A stretch of DNA of 64,000 bases, taken from Aerosticca soli. Lineage in GTDB: Bacteria > Pseudomonadota > Gammaproteobacteria > Xanthomonadales > Rhodanobacteraceae. The stretch covers positions 147,001-211,000 of the forward strand of contig NZ_AP018560.1 in assembly GCF_003967035.1 (NCBI RefSeq), given 5' to 3'. Of this stretch, positions 46,366-58,137 are shown piece after piece (the first letter of the stretch is position 1; each line of letters starts with the position of its first letter). The position numbers and the translations under genes were made by a program. The notes under the pieces are model-generated. The model worked only from the letters and a program-made list of their open reading frames with translations, was not told the DNA's origin and searched no databases.

Positions 46366-47322
46366 TCAGCGCGGAAGCAGCCGTTCCAGTTCGATGCCGG
46401 CGCGTGCGTACAGCCAGTCGGCGATCAGCCGGTAGGCCACCGAAAGCCGCATCGGCGGCACGAAGCTGCCGGCAGCCAGGCCCTCGAGCAGCACCTGCGG
46501 GGTGAACCAGCGCGCATCTTCCAGCTCGCCGTCGCGCAGCTGGATGCCGCGGTCGACCGCCGTGGCCTTGAAGCCGACCATCAGCGAGGCCGGCATCGGC
46601 CAGGGCTGCGAGGAGTGGTACTGCACGTCGTCCACGGTCACGCCGGCTTCCTCGGCCACCTCGCGACGCACTGCATCCTCCAGCGATTCGCCCGGCTCGA
46701 CGAAACCGGCCAGGGTGGAATAGCGTCCTGGCGGCCAGCCCGGCTGGCGACCGAGCAGGCAGGCTCCCTCGTGCTCGACCAGCACGATGATCGCCGCATC
46801 GGTACGCGGGAAGTGCAGCCGGGCGCAAGCGGCGGCGGTGCAGCGGGCGCGATGGCCGCTGGCGACGAGCACGAGCGGCGCGCCGCACAGGCTGCAATGG
46901 CGTGTCTCGCGCTGCCAGTGGGCCAGGCCCTTGGCGTAGGCGAAGAGCGCGGCCTCGGCGGCCGACAGGGTGAGCCCGGCCTCGCGCAGGTCCGCGCGAC
47001 GACCGCCGAGCGTGGCGTCCAGCCGCTCCGCGTCGCGGGCCTCGTCCAGGGTCAGCAGAAAAAACGGCTGGCCGGCCAGCAGGCCAAGCAGGCTGACCGG
47101 ACGGTCCGGCAACCAGGCCAGGCGCTCGGCGTTGTCCAGCCAGCGCAGGCCGCTGCCGTCGGCGCGCAGCCAGGTCCGGCCGCCGGCATCCACCGGCAAA
47201 AACAGCGCCGCGGGCGCGGCGATCTGCGCGGCCACCCAGGCTTCGTCCTCGCGCCGTTCGGCGGCGCGGTCGAACACGCGGGACAGCCCGGCGAAGACGT
47301 TGGGGGTCGCGTCGCGGGCCAT
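46366..47322 (-). CDS. nudC: NAD(+)/NADH diphosphatase, Nudix family
   Basis: 318 residues. After an N-terminal NUDIX-like region, the zinc ribbon is CSLCGAPLVLVASGHRARC with a fourth Cys in AAACARL. The Nudix box is GFVEPGESLEDAVRREVAEE, continuing AGV. The SQPWPMPASLMVGF motif after the box is the NudC signature (SQPWPFPxS). It hydrolyses NADH/NAD and can decap NAD-RNA. It is in a minus-strand run with erpA, bfr, bfd and rppH. Confidence 0.93.
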   Translation of the reverse strand: MARDATPNVFAGLSRVFDRAAERREDEAWVAAQIAAPAALFLPVDAGGRTWLRADGSGLRWLDNAERLAWLPDRPVSLLGLLAGQPFFLLTLDEARDAERLDATLGGRRADLREAGLTLSAAEAALFAYAKGLAHWQRETRHCSLCGAPLVLVASGHRARCTAAACARLHFPRTDAAIIVLVEHEGACLLGRQPGWPPGRYSTLAGFVEPGESLEDAVRREVAEEAGVTVDDVQYHSSQPWPMPASLMVGFKATAVDRGIQLRDGELEDARWFTPQVLLEGLAAGSFVPPMRLSVAYRLIADWLYARAGIELERLLPR

Positions 47323-47334
47323 CGCCGGCGCCGG

Positions 47335-47703
47335 TCAGACCGAGAACGACGAGCCGCAGCCGCAGGTGGTGCGCGCGTTGGGATTGCGGATCACGAACTG
47401 GGCGCCGGAAAAGTTCTCGGCGTAGTCGATCTCGGCGCCGGCGAGGTACTGCAGCGACAGCGGATCGACCAGCAGGGTGACGCCGTCGCGGCTCAAGGCC
47501 AGGTCGTCCTCGGCCTGCGCCTCATCGAAGGTGAAACCGTACTGGAAACCCGAGCAGCCGCCGCCGGTGATGTACACGCGCAGCTTGAGCTCGGGGTTGC
47601 CTTCTTCCTCGATGAGTTCGTGGACCTTGCGCGCGGCGGCCGCGGTGAACACCAGCGGCGCCTCGGCGGTACGGTAATCGGGAACGGATGCGATGGTTTC
47701 CAT
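47335..47703 (-). CDS. erpA: Iron-sulfur cluster insertion protein ErpA
   Basis: 122 residues of the A-type carrier family. The three cluster Cys are in [16 protein letters not shown] and [11 protein letters not shown]. The [20 protein letters not shown] stretch is ErpA-like rather than IscA-like. It passes Fe-S clusters to target enzymes in the cytoplasm. The 12-base gap to nudC suggests co-transcription. Confidence 0.93.
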   Translation of the reverse strand: METIASVPDYRTAEAPLVFTAAAARKVHELIEEEGNPELKLRVYITGGGCSGFQYGFTFDEAQAEDDLALSRDGVTLLVDPLSLQYLAGAEIDYAENFSGAQFVIRNPNARTTCGCGSSFSV

Positions 47704-47766
47704 GGGCTTCCCATGTGCGGGTGCGAGGCGGCGGGCGCAAGCGCCGGCGGCGGCGTGCCGGCAACG

Positions 47767-48237
47767 TCAGTCGTCGAGCTGGCTCTGCAGATAGCGTTCG
47801 ACGCCGATCGTGCGGCTCACCGCGAGCTGGGTCTCCAGCCAGTCGATGTGTTCTTCCTCATCGTGCAGGATGTCCTTGAGCAGATCGCGGCTGACGTAGT
47901 CGGAAATGCTCTCGGCATGACCGATGGCCGCGCGCAGGTCCGCCGTCGAGGCCAGCTCGAGGTCCAGATCGCCCTGGAGACACTCCAGCGGGTGCTCGCC
48001 GATGCGCAGCTTGCCCAGGGTCTGCAGATTGGGCAGGCCCTCCAGGAACAGGATGCGCTCGATCAGCCGGTCGGCGTGTCTCATCTCCTCGATGGACTCC
48101 TCGTACTCGCGCTTGGCGAGTCTGGGGTAGCCCCAGTTCTTGCACATGCGGCTGTGCAGGAAGTACTGGTTGATCGCGGTGAGTTCGTTGTAGAGCACCT
48201 TGTTGAGATGCTCGATCAGTCGGGCGTCGCCTTGCAT
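47767..48237 (-). CDS. bfr: Bacterioferritin
   Basis: 156 residues; stores iron as a 24-mer with haem between subunits. The four-helix ferritin ligands are seen: [20 protein letters not shown] (first Glu), [20 protein letters not shown] (Glu and E-x2-H) and [20 protein letters not shown] (Glu, E-x2-H). The haem-binding Met would be in the [17 protein letters not shown] region typical of Bfr. [11 protein letters not shown] at 48237 is the usual start; the frame extends upstream without a better start. Confidence 0.93.
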   Translation of the reverse strand: MQGDARLIEHLNKVLYNELTAINQYFLHSRMCKNWGYPRLAKREYEESIEEMRHADRLIERILFLEGLPNLQTLGKLRIGEHPLECLQGDLDLELASTADLRAAIGHAESISDYVSRDLLKDILHDEEEHIDWLETQLAVSRTIGVERYLQSQLDD

Positions 48238-48338
48238 GATGTCGAGGGCTCGTCGCGGCGGGGAGTGGCCAGTGTAGGACGTGCGCGTCGGGACGGCGTC
48301 TTTTGCGTCACCTGAAAAAACGTCCCGGCGACGGCCGT

Positions 48339-48548
48339 TCAGGCGCTCGCCCAGAGGACGGCCGGGAAAGCCGGCGCGGCGGTTTGCTCCAGCGCCTCGT
48401 CCAGACAGGCGCGCGCGTCCGCGCTGCAGCAGCCGCAACAGGTGGAACAGCCGGTGCGTTCCTGCAGCTGCGCGAAGGAGCGGGCGCCTTCATCGACGGC
48501 GCGTCGGATGTCGCGGTCGGTGACCGCGCGGCACAGGCAGATGTACAT
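48339..48548 (-). CDS. bfd: Bacterioferritin-associated ferredoxin
   Basis: 69 residues with one BFD-like [2Fe-2S] domain. The ligands are CLC at residues 4-6 ([17 protein letters not shown]) and the C-x2-C pair in [11 protein letters not shown]. Bfd reduces Bfr haem so that stored iron is released. It lies about 100 bases upstream of bfr on the same strand with a Fur-box-like site before it, so it should be induced in low iron. Confidence 0.92.
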   Translation of the reverse strand: MYICLCRAVTDRDIRRAVDEGARSFAQLQERTGCSTCCGCCSADARACLDEALEQTAAPAFPAVLWASA

Positions 48549-48564
48549 GGCCGCAGATTGCAGC

Positions 48565-48583
48565 GCAAATGCGAATCATTGTC
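48565..48583 (-). promoter_or_regulatory. Fur-box-like operator upstream of bfd
   Basis: The 19-base site GACAATGATTCGCATTTGC (minus strand) matches the classical Fur consensus at 13 of 19 positions, including both AATGAT/CATT half-sites. It ends 17 bases before the bfd ATG, where it would cover the promoter. The plus strand gives the same score from the palindrome. Confidence 0.65.
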
Positions 48584-48590
48584 AAACGTA

Positions 48591-49130
48591 TCAGGCCGCC
48601 GCGCAGCCGTCGTCGCGGCGTGTGGTGCCGGCGGGTGCCTCCAGCCGCACTTGCAGGCGGGATTCCACCACCGGCGCGAAGTGGCGCAGGGCACGCTCGT
48701 AGACGCCGCGCTTGAAACTCACCACGTGCTTGGCCGGGTACCAGAAGTCGACCCAGCGCCAGAGGTCGAACTCGGGCTTGTCGCTGGCATCCAGGCGGAC
48801 CGCCCGTTCGCTTTCGAGCAGGCGCAGCAGGAACCAGACCTGTTTCTGGCCGATGCAGGTCGGCCGCTGGTGGTGGCGCACGCAGCGGCCGGGCAACCGG
48901 TAGCGCAGCCAGCCGGGCGTGCTGGCCAGCACCTGCACGTGGCCGGCGCCGAGGCCGGTTTCCTCCTCGAGCTCGCGATACATCGCCTCGAGCGGCGTCT
49001 CGTCGCTGCGCATGCCGCCCTGGGGAAACTGCCAGCCGTCGCGACTGATGCGCCGGGCCCAGAACAGACGCCCCTCATCGTTGACAAGGACGATGCCCAC
49101 ATTCGGGCGATAGCCATCGACGTCGATCAT
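48591..49130 (-). CDS. rppH: RNA pyrophosphohydrolase (Nudix)
   Basis: 179 residues. Removes pyrophosphate from mRNA 5' ends to trigger decay. [20 protein letters not shown] and [20 protein letters not shown] lead into the Nudix box ([17 protein letters not shown]). [16 protein letters not shown] and [20 protein letters not shown] are the RppH-specific segments that bind the triphosphate RNA. A perfect GGAGG precedes ATG 49130. The longer frame to 49298 is not supported. Confidence 0.95.
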   Translation of the reverse strand: MIDVDGYRPNVGIVLVNDEGRLFWARRISRDGWQFPQGGMRSDETPLEAMYRELEEETGLGAGHVQVLASTPGWLRYRLPGRCVRHHQRPTCIGQKQVWFLLRLLESERAVRLDASDKPEFDLWRWVDFWYPAKHVVSFKRGVYERALRHFAPVVESRLQVRLEAPAGTTRRDDGCAAA

Positions 49131-49226
49131 GCGGCCTCCTGATGCGTGCCCGCGCCCAGCATGTGCGAGCCGTGCCGTGCCGCCACGATTCAAGCACAGC
49201 GGCCGAAGGCGCGACAAGTTTCGCAC

Positions 49227-49255
49227 TTGATCGTCGCCGTGGCCGCCACTAAACT
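49227..49255 (+). promoter_or_regulatory. Sigma-70 promoter of tRNA-Met
   Basis: TTGATC (49227-49232), a 17-base spacer and TAACT-type TAAACT (49250-49255), then a GC-rich discriminator (GCCGCGCCC), which is typical of stringently controlled stable-RNA promoters. Transcription would start near 49262, about 38 bases before the tRNA. Confidence 0.7.
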
Positions 49256-49299
49256 GCCGCGCCCTGCCGCCCGATTCGGCGCGGCAGCGCGGATTCAAA

Positions 49300-49376
49300 G
49301 GCTATGTAGCTCAGCCGGTTAGAGCACAGCACTCATAATGCTGGGGTCGGTGGTTCGAGTCCACCCATAGCCACCA
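49300..49376 (+). tRNA. Elongator tRNA-Met (CAU)
   Basis: 77 bases with encoded CCA. The acceptor is GGCTATG/CATAGCC with discriminator A, the D arm is TAGCTCAGCCGGTTAGAGCA, the anticodon stem-loop is CAGCACTCATAATGCTG and the T arm is GGTGGTTCGAGTCCACC. The sequence resembles E. coli elongator tRNA-Met (GGCTACG acceptor), and the initiator-type mismatch at 1-72 is absent. No strong terminator is seen; the next 289 bases to tal hold only a short GC-rich hairpin near 49400. Confidence 0.92.
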
Positions 49377-49665
49377 CGCTTGGCATCCCCCCGCGACACC
49401 CGGCGGCCCCGCCGGCGGCATGTTTTCATCACCGATTGACGGCGGTGAAGGCATGCTTGGCGGCATGACCGCGCTTGCCGACATTGCCCCTCTACCGCCT
49501 GTCGATGTCGTGCCGGCCATGCGCGCCGGTGCTCTCCTTCGCCGCCATTCCGTATCGGGTTTCCGTCCATGAGTGCATGCTCACGGTGGCGGCGGCCCGC
49601 GGCCGCGTGTGTGGAGAGCGGCCGCCGCGCACCTTGTATGTCCATGAATCGACGGAGTCATCGCG

Positions 49666-50738
49666 ATGTCAGATCACACCCGCAGTTTGTATGCATTGGG
49701 CCAGAGCCTGTGGCTCGACAACATCACCCGCGGCATGCTCCATGCCGGCACGCTCGAGGATTACCGCGACCGGCTGGCGGTCACCGGTCTCACGTCCAAC
49801 CCGACCATCTTCGAGAACGCCATCCGGGACAGTGACGATTACGACGCCACCATCCGCGCCGCCGGACGCGGCGCCGATCCGGAAAAGGTGTTTTTCGACC
49901 TCGCCATCGAGGACCTGCGCCAGGCCGCCGAGGTGTTCGCCCCCGTCCACGCGCGCACCGACGGGGTGGACGGCTGGGTGTCGCTGGAGGTCTCGCCGCT
50001 GCTGGCCAACGATGCACGCGGCACCATCGAGCAGGCGCTCGCCCTGCATCGGCGCGCGGGCATCGCCAACCTCTACATCAAGGTGCCGGGCACGCCCGCG
50101 GGCACGCAGGCGATCGAGGAGCTGACCTACCGCGGCGTGCCGGTCAACGTCACCCTGCTGTTCTCGCCACGCCAGTACGAGGCCGCCGCCGCGGCCTATC
50201 TCAAAGGCCTGGAGCGGCGACTGGACGAGGGCCTTCCGCTCGGCGTGTCCTCGGTGGCTTCGGTGTTCATCAGCCGTTGGGACGTCAAGGTGGCCAAGGC
50301 GGTGCCCGAGGAACTGCACAACCGGCTCGGCCTGGCGGTGGCCGGCAGCGTCTACGCGCGCTACCGCGCGCTCCTGGCCGGTCCGCGCCTGCAGCGGCTG
50401 ATGAACGCCGGCGCGCGGCCGCAGCGGCTGCTGTGGGCCAGCACCGGCACCAAGGATCCGGCGGCCAGCGACACGCTGTACGTCGACAACCTCGTCGCGC
50501 CGCTCACCATCAACACGATGCCGGAAAAGACCCTGCTCGCGGCGGCCGACCATGCACGCCCGGGGCCGTTGCTGGAGGCCGACGACAGTGCCGCCCGCGC
50601 CATGCAGGCGCGCTTCGCCGAACGCGGACTGCAGGTGGACGAACTGGCCGAGACCTTGCAGGAAGAAGGCGCCGCGAGTTTCGTCAAGTCGTGGAACGGC
50701 CTGCGCGACACCATCCGCCAGCGTCTGGAGCAGGTGGC

Positions 50739-50742
<4 letters not shown>
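49666..50742 (+). CDS. tal: Transaldolase
   Basis: 358 residues; interconverts sedoheptulose 7-phosphate plus glyceraldehyde 3-phosphate with erythrose 4-phosphate plus fructose 6-phosphate. [20 protein letters not shown] and [20 protein letters not shown] open the TIM barrel. The Schiff-base Lys is in [40 protein letters not shown] and [20 protein letters not shown] complete the family pattern of the ~370-residue class (TalAB type 2). GGAG lies about nine bases upstream. It overlaps the pgi fusion by ATGA. Confidence 0.95.
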
Positions 50743-53023
<2,281 letters not shown>

Positions 53024-53027
<4 letters not shown>

Positions 53028-54067
53028 GCGGAACGTCACTTCAGGGATTGCAACTGGGCTTCGTGGGTCTGGGGCGCATGGGCCTCAACATGGTCCGGCG
53101 CCTGCAGCGCGCCGGCGTGCGCTGCGTGGCCTATGACACCCGCGCCGAGGCGCGCGAGGCCGCCGCCGGCGACGGCGCCGACACCGCCGATTCCCTGCCG
53201 GACCTGGTGGCCAAGCTGGCATCGCCCCGCGCGATCTGGCTGATGCTGCCCACCGCGGTGGTCGATGCCGTGCTCGACGAGCTGCTGCCGCAGCTCGCCG
53301 CTGGCGACATGCTGATCGACGGCGGCAATTCGCACTACGTGGACGACCTGCGCCGGGCGCGCCGGCTCCAGCAGCGCGGCGTGCTGTACGTGGACGTCGG
53401 GGTCAGCGGCGGGGTGTGGGGCAAGGATCGCGGCTACTGCCAGATGATCGGCGGACCGGTCGAGGCCTATCGCCATCTCGAGCCGGCCTTCGCCGCGCTT
53501 GCCCCGGGTGTGGCCGCGGCGCCGCGCTCGCCCGGCCGTCAGGGCGAGCCCACGCCCGCCGAGCACGGCTACCTGCATTGCGGGCCCAATGGTGCCGGGC
53601 ACTTCGTCAAGATGGTCCACAACGGCATCGAATACGGGCTGATGGCCGCCTATGCCGAGGGGCTCAACATCCTGCATTGCGCCAACGTGGGCCGCGAGCA
53701 GCGCGCGGCCGACGCCGAGACCGCGCCGCTGGAACATCCGGAGCATTACCAGTACGACTTCCCGCTCGCCGACGTGGTCGAGCTGTGGCGGCGCGGCAGC
53801 GTGATCGGCTCCTGGCTGCTCGACCTCACCGCGATCGAGCTCGCGGCCGACGCCAGCCTCGCCCGCTACAGCGGCCAGGTGTCCGATTCCGGCGAGGGCC
53901 GCTGGACCGCGATGGCGGCGATCGAGGAAGGCGTGCCGGCGCCGGTGCTCACCTCGGCGCTCTTCAGCCGTTTCGCCTCGCGCGGCAACGACGTCTATGC
54001 CGACAAGCTGATGTCGGCGATGCGCCACGCCTTCGGCGGGCACGAAGAAAAACCCGCCGGAGGCTGA
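53024..54067 (+). CDS. gnd: 6-phosphogluconate dehydrogenase, decarboxylating (short GndA/YqeC type)
   Basis: 347 residues, the short class (the long class has ~470). N-terminal Rossmann [20 protein letters not shown], then [40 protein letters not shown] and the catalytic [20 protein letters not shown] with Lys and the HNGIEY motif. [20 protein letters not shown] follows. It oxidises 6-phosphogluconate to ribulose 5-phosphate and CO2; the short class often uses NAD, but this cannot be read securely. It overlaps the pgi fusion by ATGA. Confidence 0.93.
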
Positions 54068-54071
54068 CCTC

Positions 54072-55523
54072 ATGCCGAATCAAGCCACGCTGGTCATCCT
54101 GGGGGCCACCGGCGATCTCACCCAGCGCCTGCTGATGCCGGCGCTCTACCGCCTGCACCGGCTGGGGCTTACGCCCGGCCTCAAGATCATCGGTTACGCG
54201 GTGGAGGACTGGAGCCGCGAGCGCTTCGAGCAGCACATCCACGAGGCGCTCAAGAACTTCGCCGCCGACTATGCGCCCCGGGACTGGACGGCCTTCGCCC
54301 AGCAGCTCGATTACCTCGGCGGCCAGTTGACGCCGCCGGACCTCGGGCGGCTCAAGGACCGTCTCGCCCCGGCCGCGCTGTTCTATCTCGCCCTGCCGCC
54401 GCCCTTGTTCGGGCCTGCCGCGCAGGCGCTCGGCGAGGCGGGTTTCGCCAAGGAACCGCGTGGCGGCTGGCGCCGGCTGGTGGTGGAGAAACCCTTCGGC
54501 ACCGATCTGGCCTCCGCGCAGCAGCTGCGCGAGCAGATGCACGAGCACTGGGACGAGGCGCAGATCCTGCGCATCGACCACTTCCTCGGCAAGGAGGCGA
54601 CGCAGAACCTGATGGTGTTCCGCTTCGCCAACCGCTTTCTGGAGCCGGTGTGGAATGCGCGGCACATCGCCCAGGTGCAGATCACCTATGCCGAGACGCT
54701 GGGCGTGGAAAAGCGCGCCGCCTATTACGACCACATCGGCGCGCTGCGCGACATGCTGCAGAACCACCTGATGCAGCTCTTCAGCCTGGTCGCGATCGAG
54801 CCGCCGGCGACCTGGGACGATGCCGACGTGCTGCGCAACCACAAGGTCGAGGTGCTGCGTTCGGTGGTGCCCATCGATCCGCACCAGCTCGACCGCTACG
54901 CGGTGCGCGGCCAATACCGTGCCGGTCGCTGCGGGCGCAAGAAACTGGCCGGCTATTGCAACGAGCCCGGGGTGGCGCCCGACTCGCGCACCGAGACCTT
55001 CGCCGCGCTGCGGCTGGAGATCGACAACTGGCGCTGGCAGGGCGTGCCGTTCTACCTGCGCAGCGGCAAGCGCCTGGCCAGCGACACCTCGGAAATCGCC
55101 GTCCAGTTCCATGCGGTGCCGGGCGCGCTGCCCGGCGGCATGCGGGTCGACAACAACTGGATGATCTTTCGCATGAAGCCCGACGAGAGCATGCACCTGC
55201 TGGCCAACGCCAAGCAGCCGGGGCTGACCCTCAACAGCCACCAGGTGACCCTGAGCGCGCCCTACTTCAAGGAGGACGAGCAGGAGTTTTCCGCCTACGA
55301 GCAACTCCTGCTCGACGCCCTGAGCGGCGACCGCTCGTACTTTCTGCGTTTCGACGAGGTGGAATGGAGCTGGCGCGTCCTCGAGCCGGTGCTCAAGGAC
55401 TGGCAAACCGGCATGCCGGACTACTACGCCGCCGGTTCGGAAGGGCCGACCACGCAGAGCCGGCTGCTCGATGCCGGCCAGAGCTGGCGACCCATCGCGC
55501 TGCCGGCCGACGAGGACGACTGA
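54072..55523 (+). CDS. zwf: Glucose-6-phosphate 1-dehydrogenase
   Basis: 483 residues. The coenzyme loop is LVILGATGDLTQRLLMPALY. The substrate-binding motif is RIDHFLGKEATQNLMVFRFA with the catalytic His-Phe-Leu-Gly-Lys region, preceded by VVEKPFGTDL. YAETLGVEKRAAYYDHIGAL and FYLRSGKRLASDTSEIAVQF follow. It opens the oxidative pentose phosphate and Entner-Doudoroff routes and makes NADPH. GGAGG lies eight bases before the ATG, inside the end of gnd. It is the last gene of the tal-pgi/glk-gnd-zwf operon; 6-phosphogluconolactonase is not in the window. Confidence 0.96.
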   Translation: MPNQATLVILGATGDLTQRLLMPALYRLHRLGLTPGLKIIGYAVEDWSRERFEQHIHEALKNFAADYAPRDWTAFAQQLDYLGGQLTPPDLGRLKDRLAPAALFYLALPPPLFGPAAQALGEAGFAKEPRGGWRRLVVEKPFGTDLASAQQLREQMHEHWDEAQILRIDHFLGKEATQNLMVFRFANRFLEPVWNARHIAQVQITYAETLGVEKRAAYYDHIGALRDMLQNHLMQLFSLVAIEPPATWDDADVLRNHKVEVLRSVVPIDPHQLDRYAVRGQYRAGRCGRKKLAGYCNEPGVAPDSRTETFAALRLEIDNWRWQGVPFYLRSGKRLASDTSEIAVQFHAVPGALPGGMRVDNNWMIFRMKPDESMHLLANAKQPGLTLNSHQVTLSAPYFKEDEQEFSAYEQLLLDALSGDRSYFLRFDEVEWSWRVLEPVLKDWQTGMPDYYAAGSEGPTTQSRLLDAGQSWRPIALPADEDD

Positions 55524-55604
55524 AGGGCAGGGCGCGTCCTTCGGCGCCAGCCTTGGTTTTCCGTCCTCATGGCTGGCGCGGGCGCGCGGCTACAATGGCC
55601 GCCC

Positions 55605-55967
55605 ATGCGCATCTTCAAGAGTTTCCAGATCGAGGCCGCCCATCGTCTGCCGCACGTGCCCGCCGGGCACAAGTGCGCGCGCCTGCATGGGCATTCCTTC
55701 CACATCGAGCTGCACGTGGCCGGCGAGCCCGATCCCACGCTCGGCTGGATCATGGATTTCGCCGAGCTCAAGGCCGCCTTCCAGCCGCTCTTCGAGCAGC
55801 TCGACCATCGCTACCTCAACGATATCGAGGGCCTCGAGAACCCGACCAGCGAGACGCTCGCGCGCTGGATCTACGAGCGCCTTGCCCCGCGCGTGCCCGG
55901 GCTCGACGAGGTCGTGGTGCGGGAAACCTGCACCGCCGGCGCGAGCTATCGCGGCCCGCGCGGCTGA
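55605..55967 (+). CDS. queD: 6-carboxytetrahydropterin synthase
   Basis: 120 residues; makes 6-carboxytetrahydropterin for queuosine. [20 protein letters not shown] has the first zinc His and the catalytic Cys, [18 protein letters not shown] has the other zinc His (HGH), and [20 protein letters not shown] completes the fold. The C-terminal Glu in [12 protein letters not shown] binds the pterin. TACAAT at 55591-55596 lies nine bases before the ATG, with no ribosome site, suggesting a very short leader. Confidence 0.93.
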   Translation: MRIFKSFQIEAAHRLPHVPAGHKCARLHGHSFHIELHVAGEPDPTLGWIMDFAELKAAFQPLFEQLDHRYLNDIEGLENPTSETLARWIYERLAPRVPGLDEVVVRETCTAGASYRGPRG

Positions 55968-55983
55968 CGGTCAAGCCCCGCGC

Positions 55984-56397
55984 TCAGCGCGGCGGGATGG
56001 CGTAGGTGGCCACCGCGTGCGCGACCGGCGCCTCGCCGCCTTCCGAATACAGGCGGATCTCCGCGACCGCCAGCCGCTTGCCGAGCTTGAGCAGGCTGGC
56101 GTGCGCGCGGATGTCGCGGTCGGCCGCCGGCTTGCGCAGGAAGTTGATGCTGAGCTGGGTGGTGACGGCCAGCGGCACCAGCCCGATCCGCGACAGCAGC
56201 ACCACATAGGCGGCGCAGTCCGCCGTGGCCATCATCGTCGGGCCGGAAACCGTGCCGCCGGGACGCAGGTGCGCATGACCGATCGCCTGGCGCACCCAGG
56301 CGCCCTGGGCGTCCACGCTCTCGACCTCGATCGAAGTCTGCGGAAACTGCTCGCGCAGGAAATGCCTGATTTCGGCGACGGTGACGGCGAGGTTCAT
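55984..56397 (-). CDS. PaaI-type hot-dog thioesterase
   Basis: 137 residues. The hot-dog helix is GHAHLRPGGTVSGPTMMATA, then DCAAYVVLLSRIGLVPLAVT and LSINFLRKPAADRDIRAHAS, which is the usual 4HBT/PaaI layout with an Asp or Gly near the active site. It should hydrolyse an acyl- or aryl-CoA; the substrate is unknown. It faces queD tail to tail (16-base gap). The 159-base gap to the efflux operon shows no gene. Confidence 0.82.
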   Translation of the reverse strand: MNLAVTVAEIRHFLREQFPQTSIEVESVDAQGAWVRQAIGHAHLRPGGTVSGPTMMATADCAAYVVLLSRIGLVPLAVTTQLSINFLRKPAADRDIRAHASLLKLGKRLAVAEIRLYSEGGEAPVAHAVATYAIPPR

Positions 56398-56556
56398 GGA
56401 AAAATTCCTACGTGGCCTGGGGCTGACGATGGTGACATGCGCGCGCGGCCGTGTTCATCTCCTCCACATCGGCTTGACTGGCCAGCCGCTGCAATCGCCC
56501 GCCTTGGATGACCTGCGCTGACCGTCACCCTTCGAAGCCTCGCAACGAGACCTGGC

Positions 56557-58137
56557 ATGACCGCTGAACGCCCCGGCCCGGCCGGACAGAGCTTCCTGCG
56601 CCCGACCGGCCGGCTATGCGGCCGGCTCGCGCTCGCCGGTCTGCTCGTGCTGGCCGGCTGCCGGGCGCCGGCGCCGCGGCCGACCGCATTCACCCCGCGC
56701 GAGGAGGTGCCGCTCGCCGGACTGCCCAGCGGACGCGCCGGCTGGCCGGCGCAGGCGTGGTGGCAGGCGTTCGGCGACCCGCAGCTGGATCGCCTGATGG
56801 ATCGCGCGATGGCCGGCTCGCCCACCCTGGCCGAGGCCGAGGCGCGCTATCGGCAGGCGCAGACCATGGTCGAGCAGGCCCGTGCGCAGCTCAATCCGCA
56901 GGTGCAGGCCATGCTGGAGGGCACCCACGGCTATGCGCATCCGCACGTGCCCAGTCCCTCGGTGCCGGCCGGCGCATTGCCCGGCGCCGCCGGCCAGGCC
57001 GCCAACGACGAACTCAGCGGCCTGGGCAGCCGCCTGCTGCCTTCCGGCTGGAGCAACAGCTTCGGCGGCGGCGCCCTGGCCAGCTGGGATCTGGACGCCT
57101 TCGGCAAGCTGCGCGCCTCGCTCGCGGCCGCCGTCGGCCAGGCCCGCGCCAGCGAGGCCGAGCGCGCGGCGGCGGCGACCTCGCTGCAATACAACCTGGC
57201 TGCCAGTTACTACGCCTGGCAGGCCAACGCGGCGATGCTGGACATCGCGCGGCGTGATCGCGATCTTGCCGCCGCCAACCTGGCCATCGTCGAGGCGCGG
57301 GTCGGCGCCGGCGTGGACGATCCGACCAGCCTCGACGATGCCCGCTCGCAGCTGGCCTCCGCCAGCCAGCAACTGGCCCGGCTCGAAGGCCAGGCACGGC
57401 TGGGCGAGGCCCAGCTCGCCGCGCTGGTGGGCGTCTCGGTGGCGGAACTCGGGCCGCTCACGGCGCGGCCGCTGCCGCCCTCGAGCGGCGCCCTGCCCGC
57501 GGACGCCAGCCTGGCGCTGATCGCGCGGCGGCCGGACCTGGTCGCCAACCGCTGGCGCATCGAGGCGGCGGCGCGCAACGTCGATGCCGCCCGCGCGGCG
57601 TTCTATCCGGACATCCGCCTCACCGCGCTCGGCGCCTATCTCGGCACCAATCCCACCGACGGCGGCCATGCGCACCTGGCGCTGTTCAACTTCGGACCGT
57701 CGATCAGCCTGCCGCTGCTCGACGGCGGCCGCCTCACCGCCCAGTACGAAGGCCGGCGCGCCGAGCTGGAGGCGGCCATCGCCGCCTACAACGCGAGCGT
57801 GGTGCAGGCGGCGCAGGACGTCGCCCAGCAGGTGCTCACCCTGGGCCAGCTCGACCGCGAACGCGAGGCCCAGGGCCGCATGGTGGCCGCGGCCCGGGAC
57901 CGCCTGGCCCGGGTCGAGCAGCGCACCCGCAGCGGCGTGGCCGATCCGCGCCAGTCGCTGCGCGAGCACATGCAGCTCGACCAGCAGCTCGCCGGCGCGC
58001 TCGATCTCGAAGCCCAGCTCCTGCGCACCCGGCTCGCCCTGATCCATGCCCTGGGCGGCGGCTATCAGGCCGACGTGCCGGATGTCGGCGCGATCGCGCG
58101 GGGCGCCCCCACCCCTTCAAAGGACCGCACGCCATGA
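56557..58137 (+). CDS. Outer-membrane efflux lipoprotein, NodT/OprM family
   Basis: 526 residues. The N-terminus has a lipoprotein signal with the lipobox LVLAGC after ALAGLLVL. Two OEP repeats follow (about 90-290 and 310-510): WWQAFGDPQLDRLMDRAMAG, EARYRQAQTMVEQARAQLNP, SWDLDAFGKLRASLAAAVGQ, and in the second half LIARRPDLVANRWRIEAAAR and FNFGPSISLPLLDGGRLTAQ. It forms the trimeric channel of a tripartite pump. It overlaps the adaptor gene by ATGA. Confidence 0.93.
   Translation: MTAERPGPAGQSFLRPTGRLCGRLALAGLLVLAGCRAPAPRPTAFTPREEVPLAGLPSGRAGWPAQAWWQAFGDPQLDRLMDRAMAGSPTLAEAEARYRQAQTMVEQARAQLNPQVQAMLEGTHGYAHPHVPSPSVPAGALPGAAGQAANDELSGLGSRLLPSGWSNSFGGGALASWDLDAFGKLRASLAAAVGQARASEAERAAAATSLQYNLAASYYAWQANAAMLDIARRDRDLAAANLAIVEARVGAGVDDPTSLDDARSQLASASQQLARLEGQARLGEAQLAALVGVSVAELGPLTARPLPPSSGALPADASLALIARRPDLVANRWRIEAAARNVDAARAAFYPDIRLTALGAYLGTNPTDGGHAHLALFNFGPSISLPLLDGGRLTAQYEGRRAELEAAIAAYNASVVQAAQDVAQQVLTLGQLDREREAQGRMVAAARDRLARVEQRTRSGVADPRQSLREHMQLDQQLAGALDLEAQLLRTRLALIHALGGGYQADVPDVGAIARGAPTPSKDRTP

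Noticed and set aside
49399-49415. GC-rich palindrome after tRNA-Met as a terminator
   Set aside because: The perfect arms leave only a two-base loop, and only a weak TTTT follows several bases later; too weak to call.
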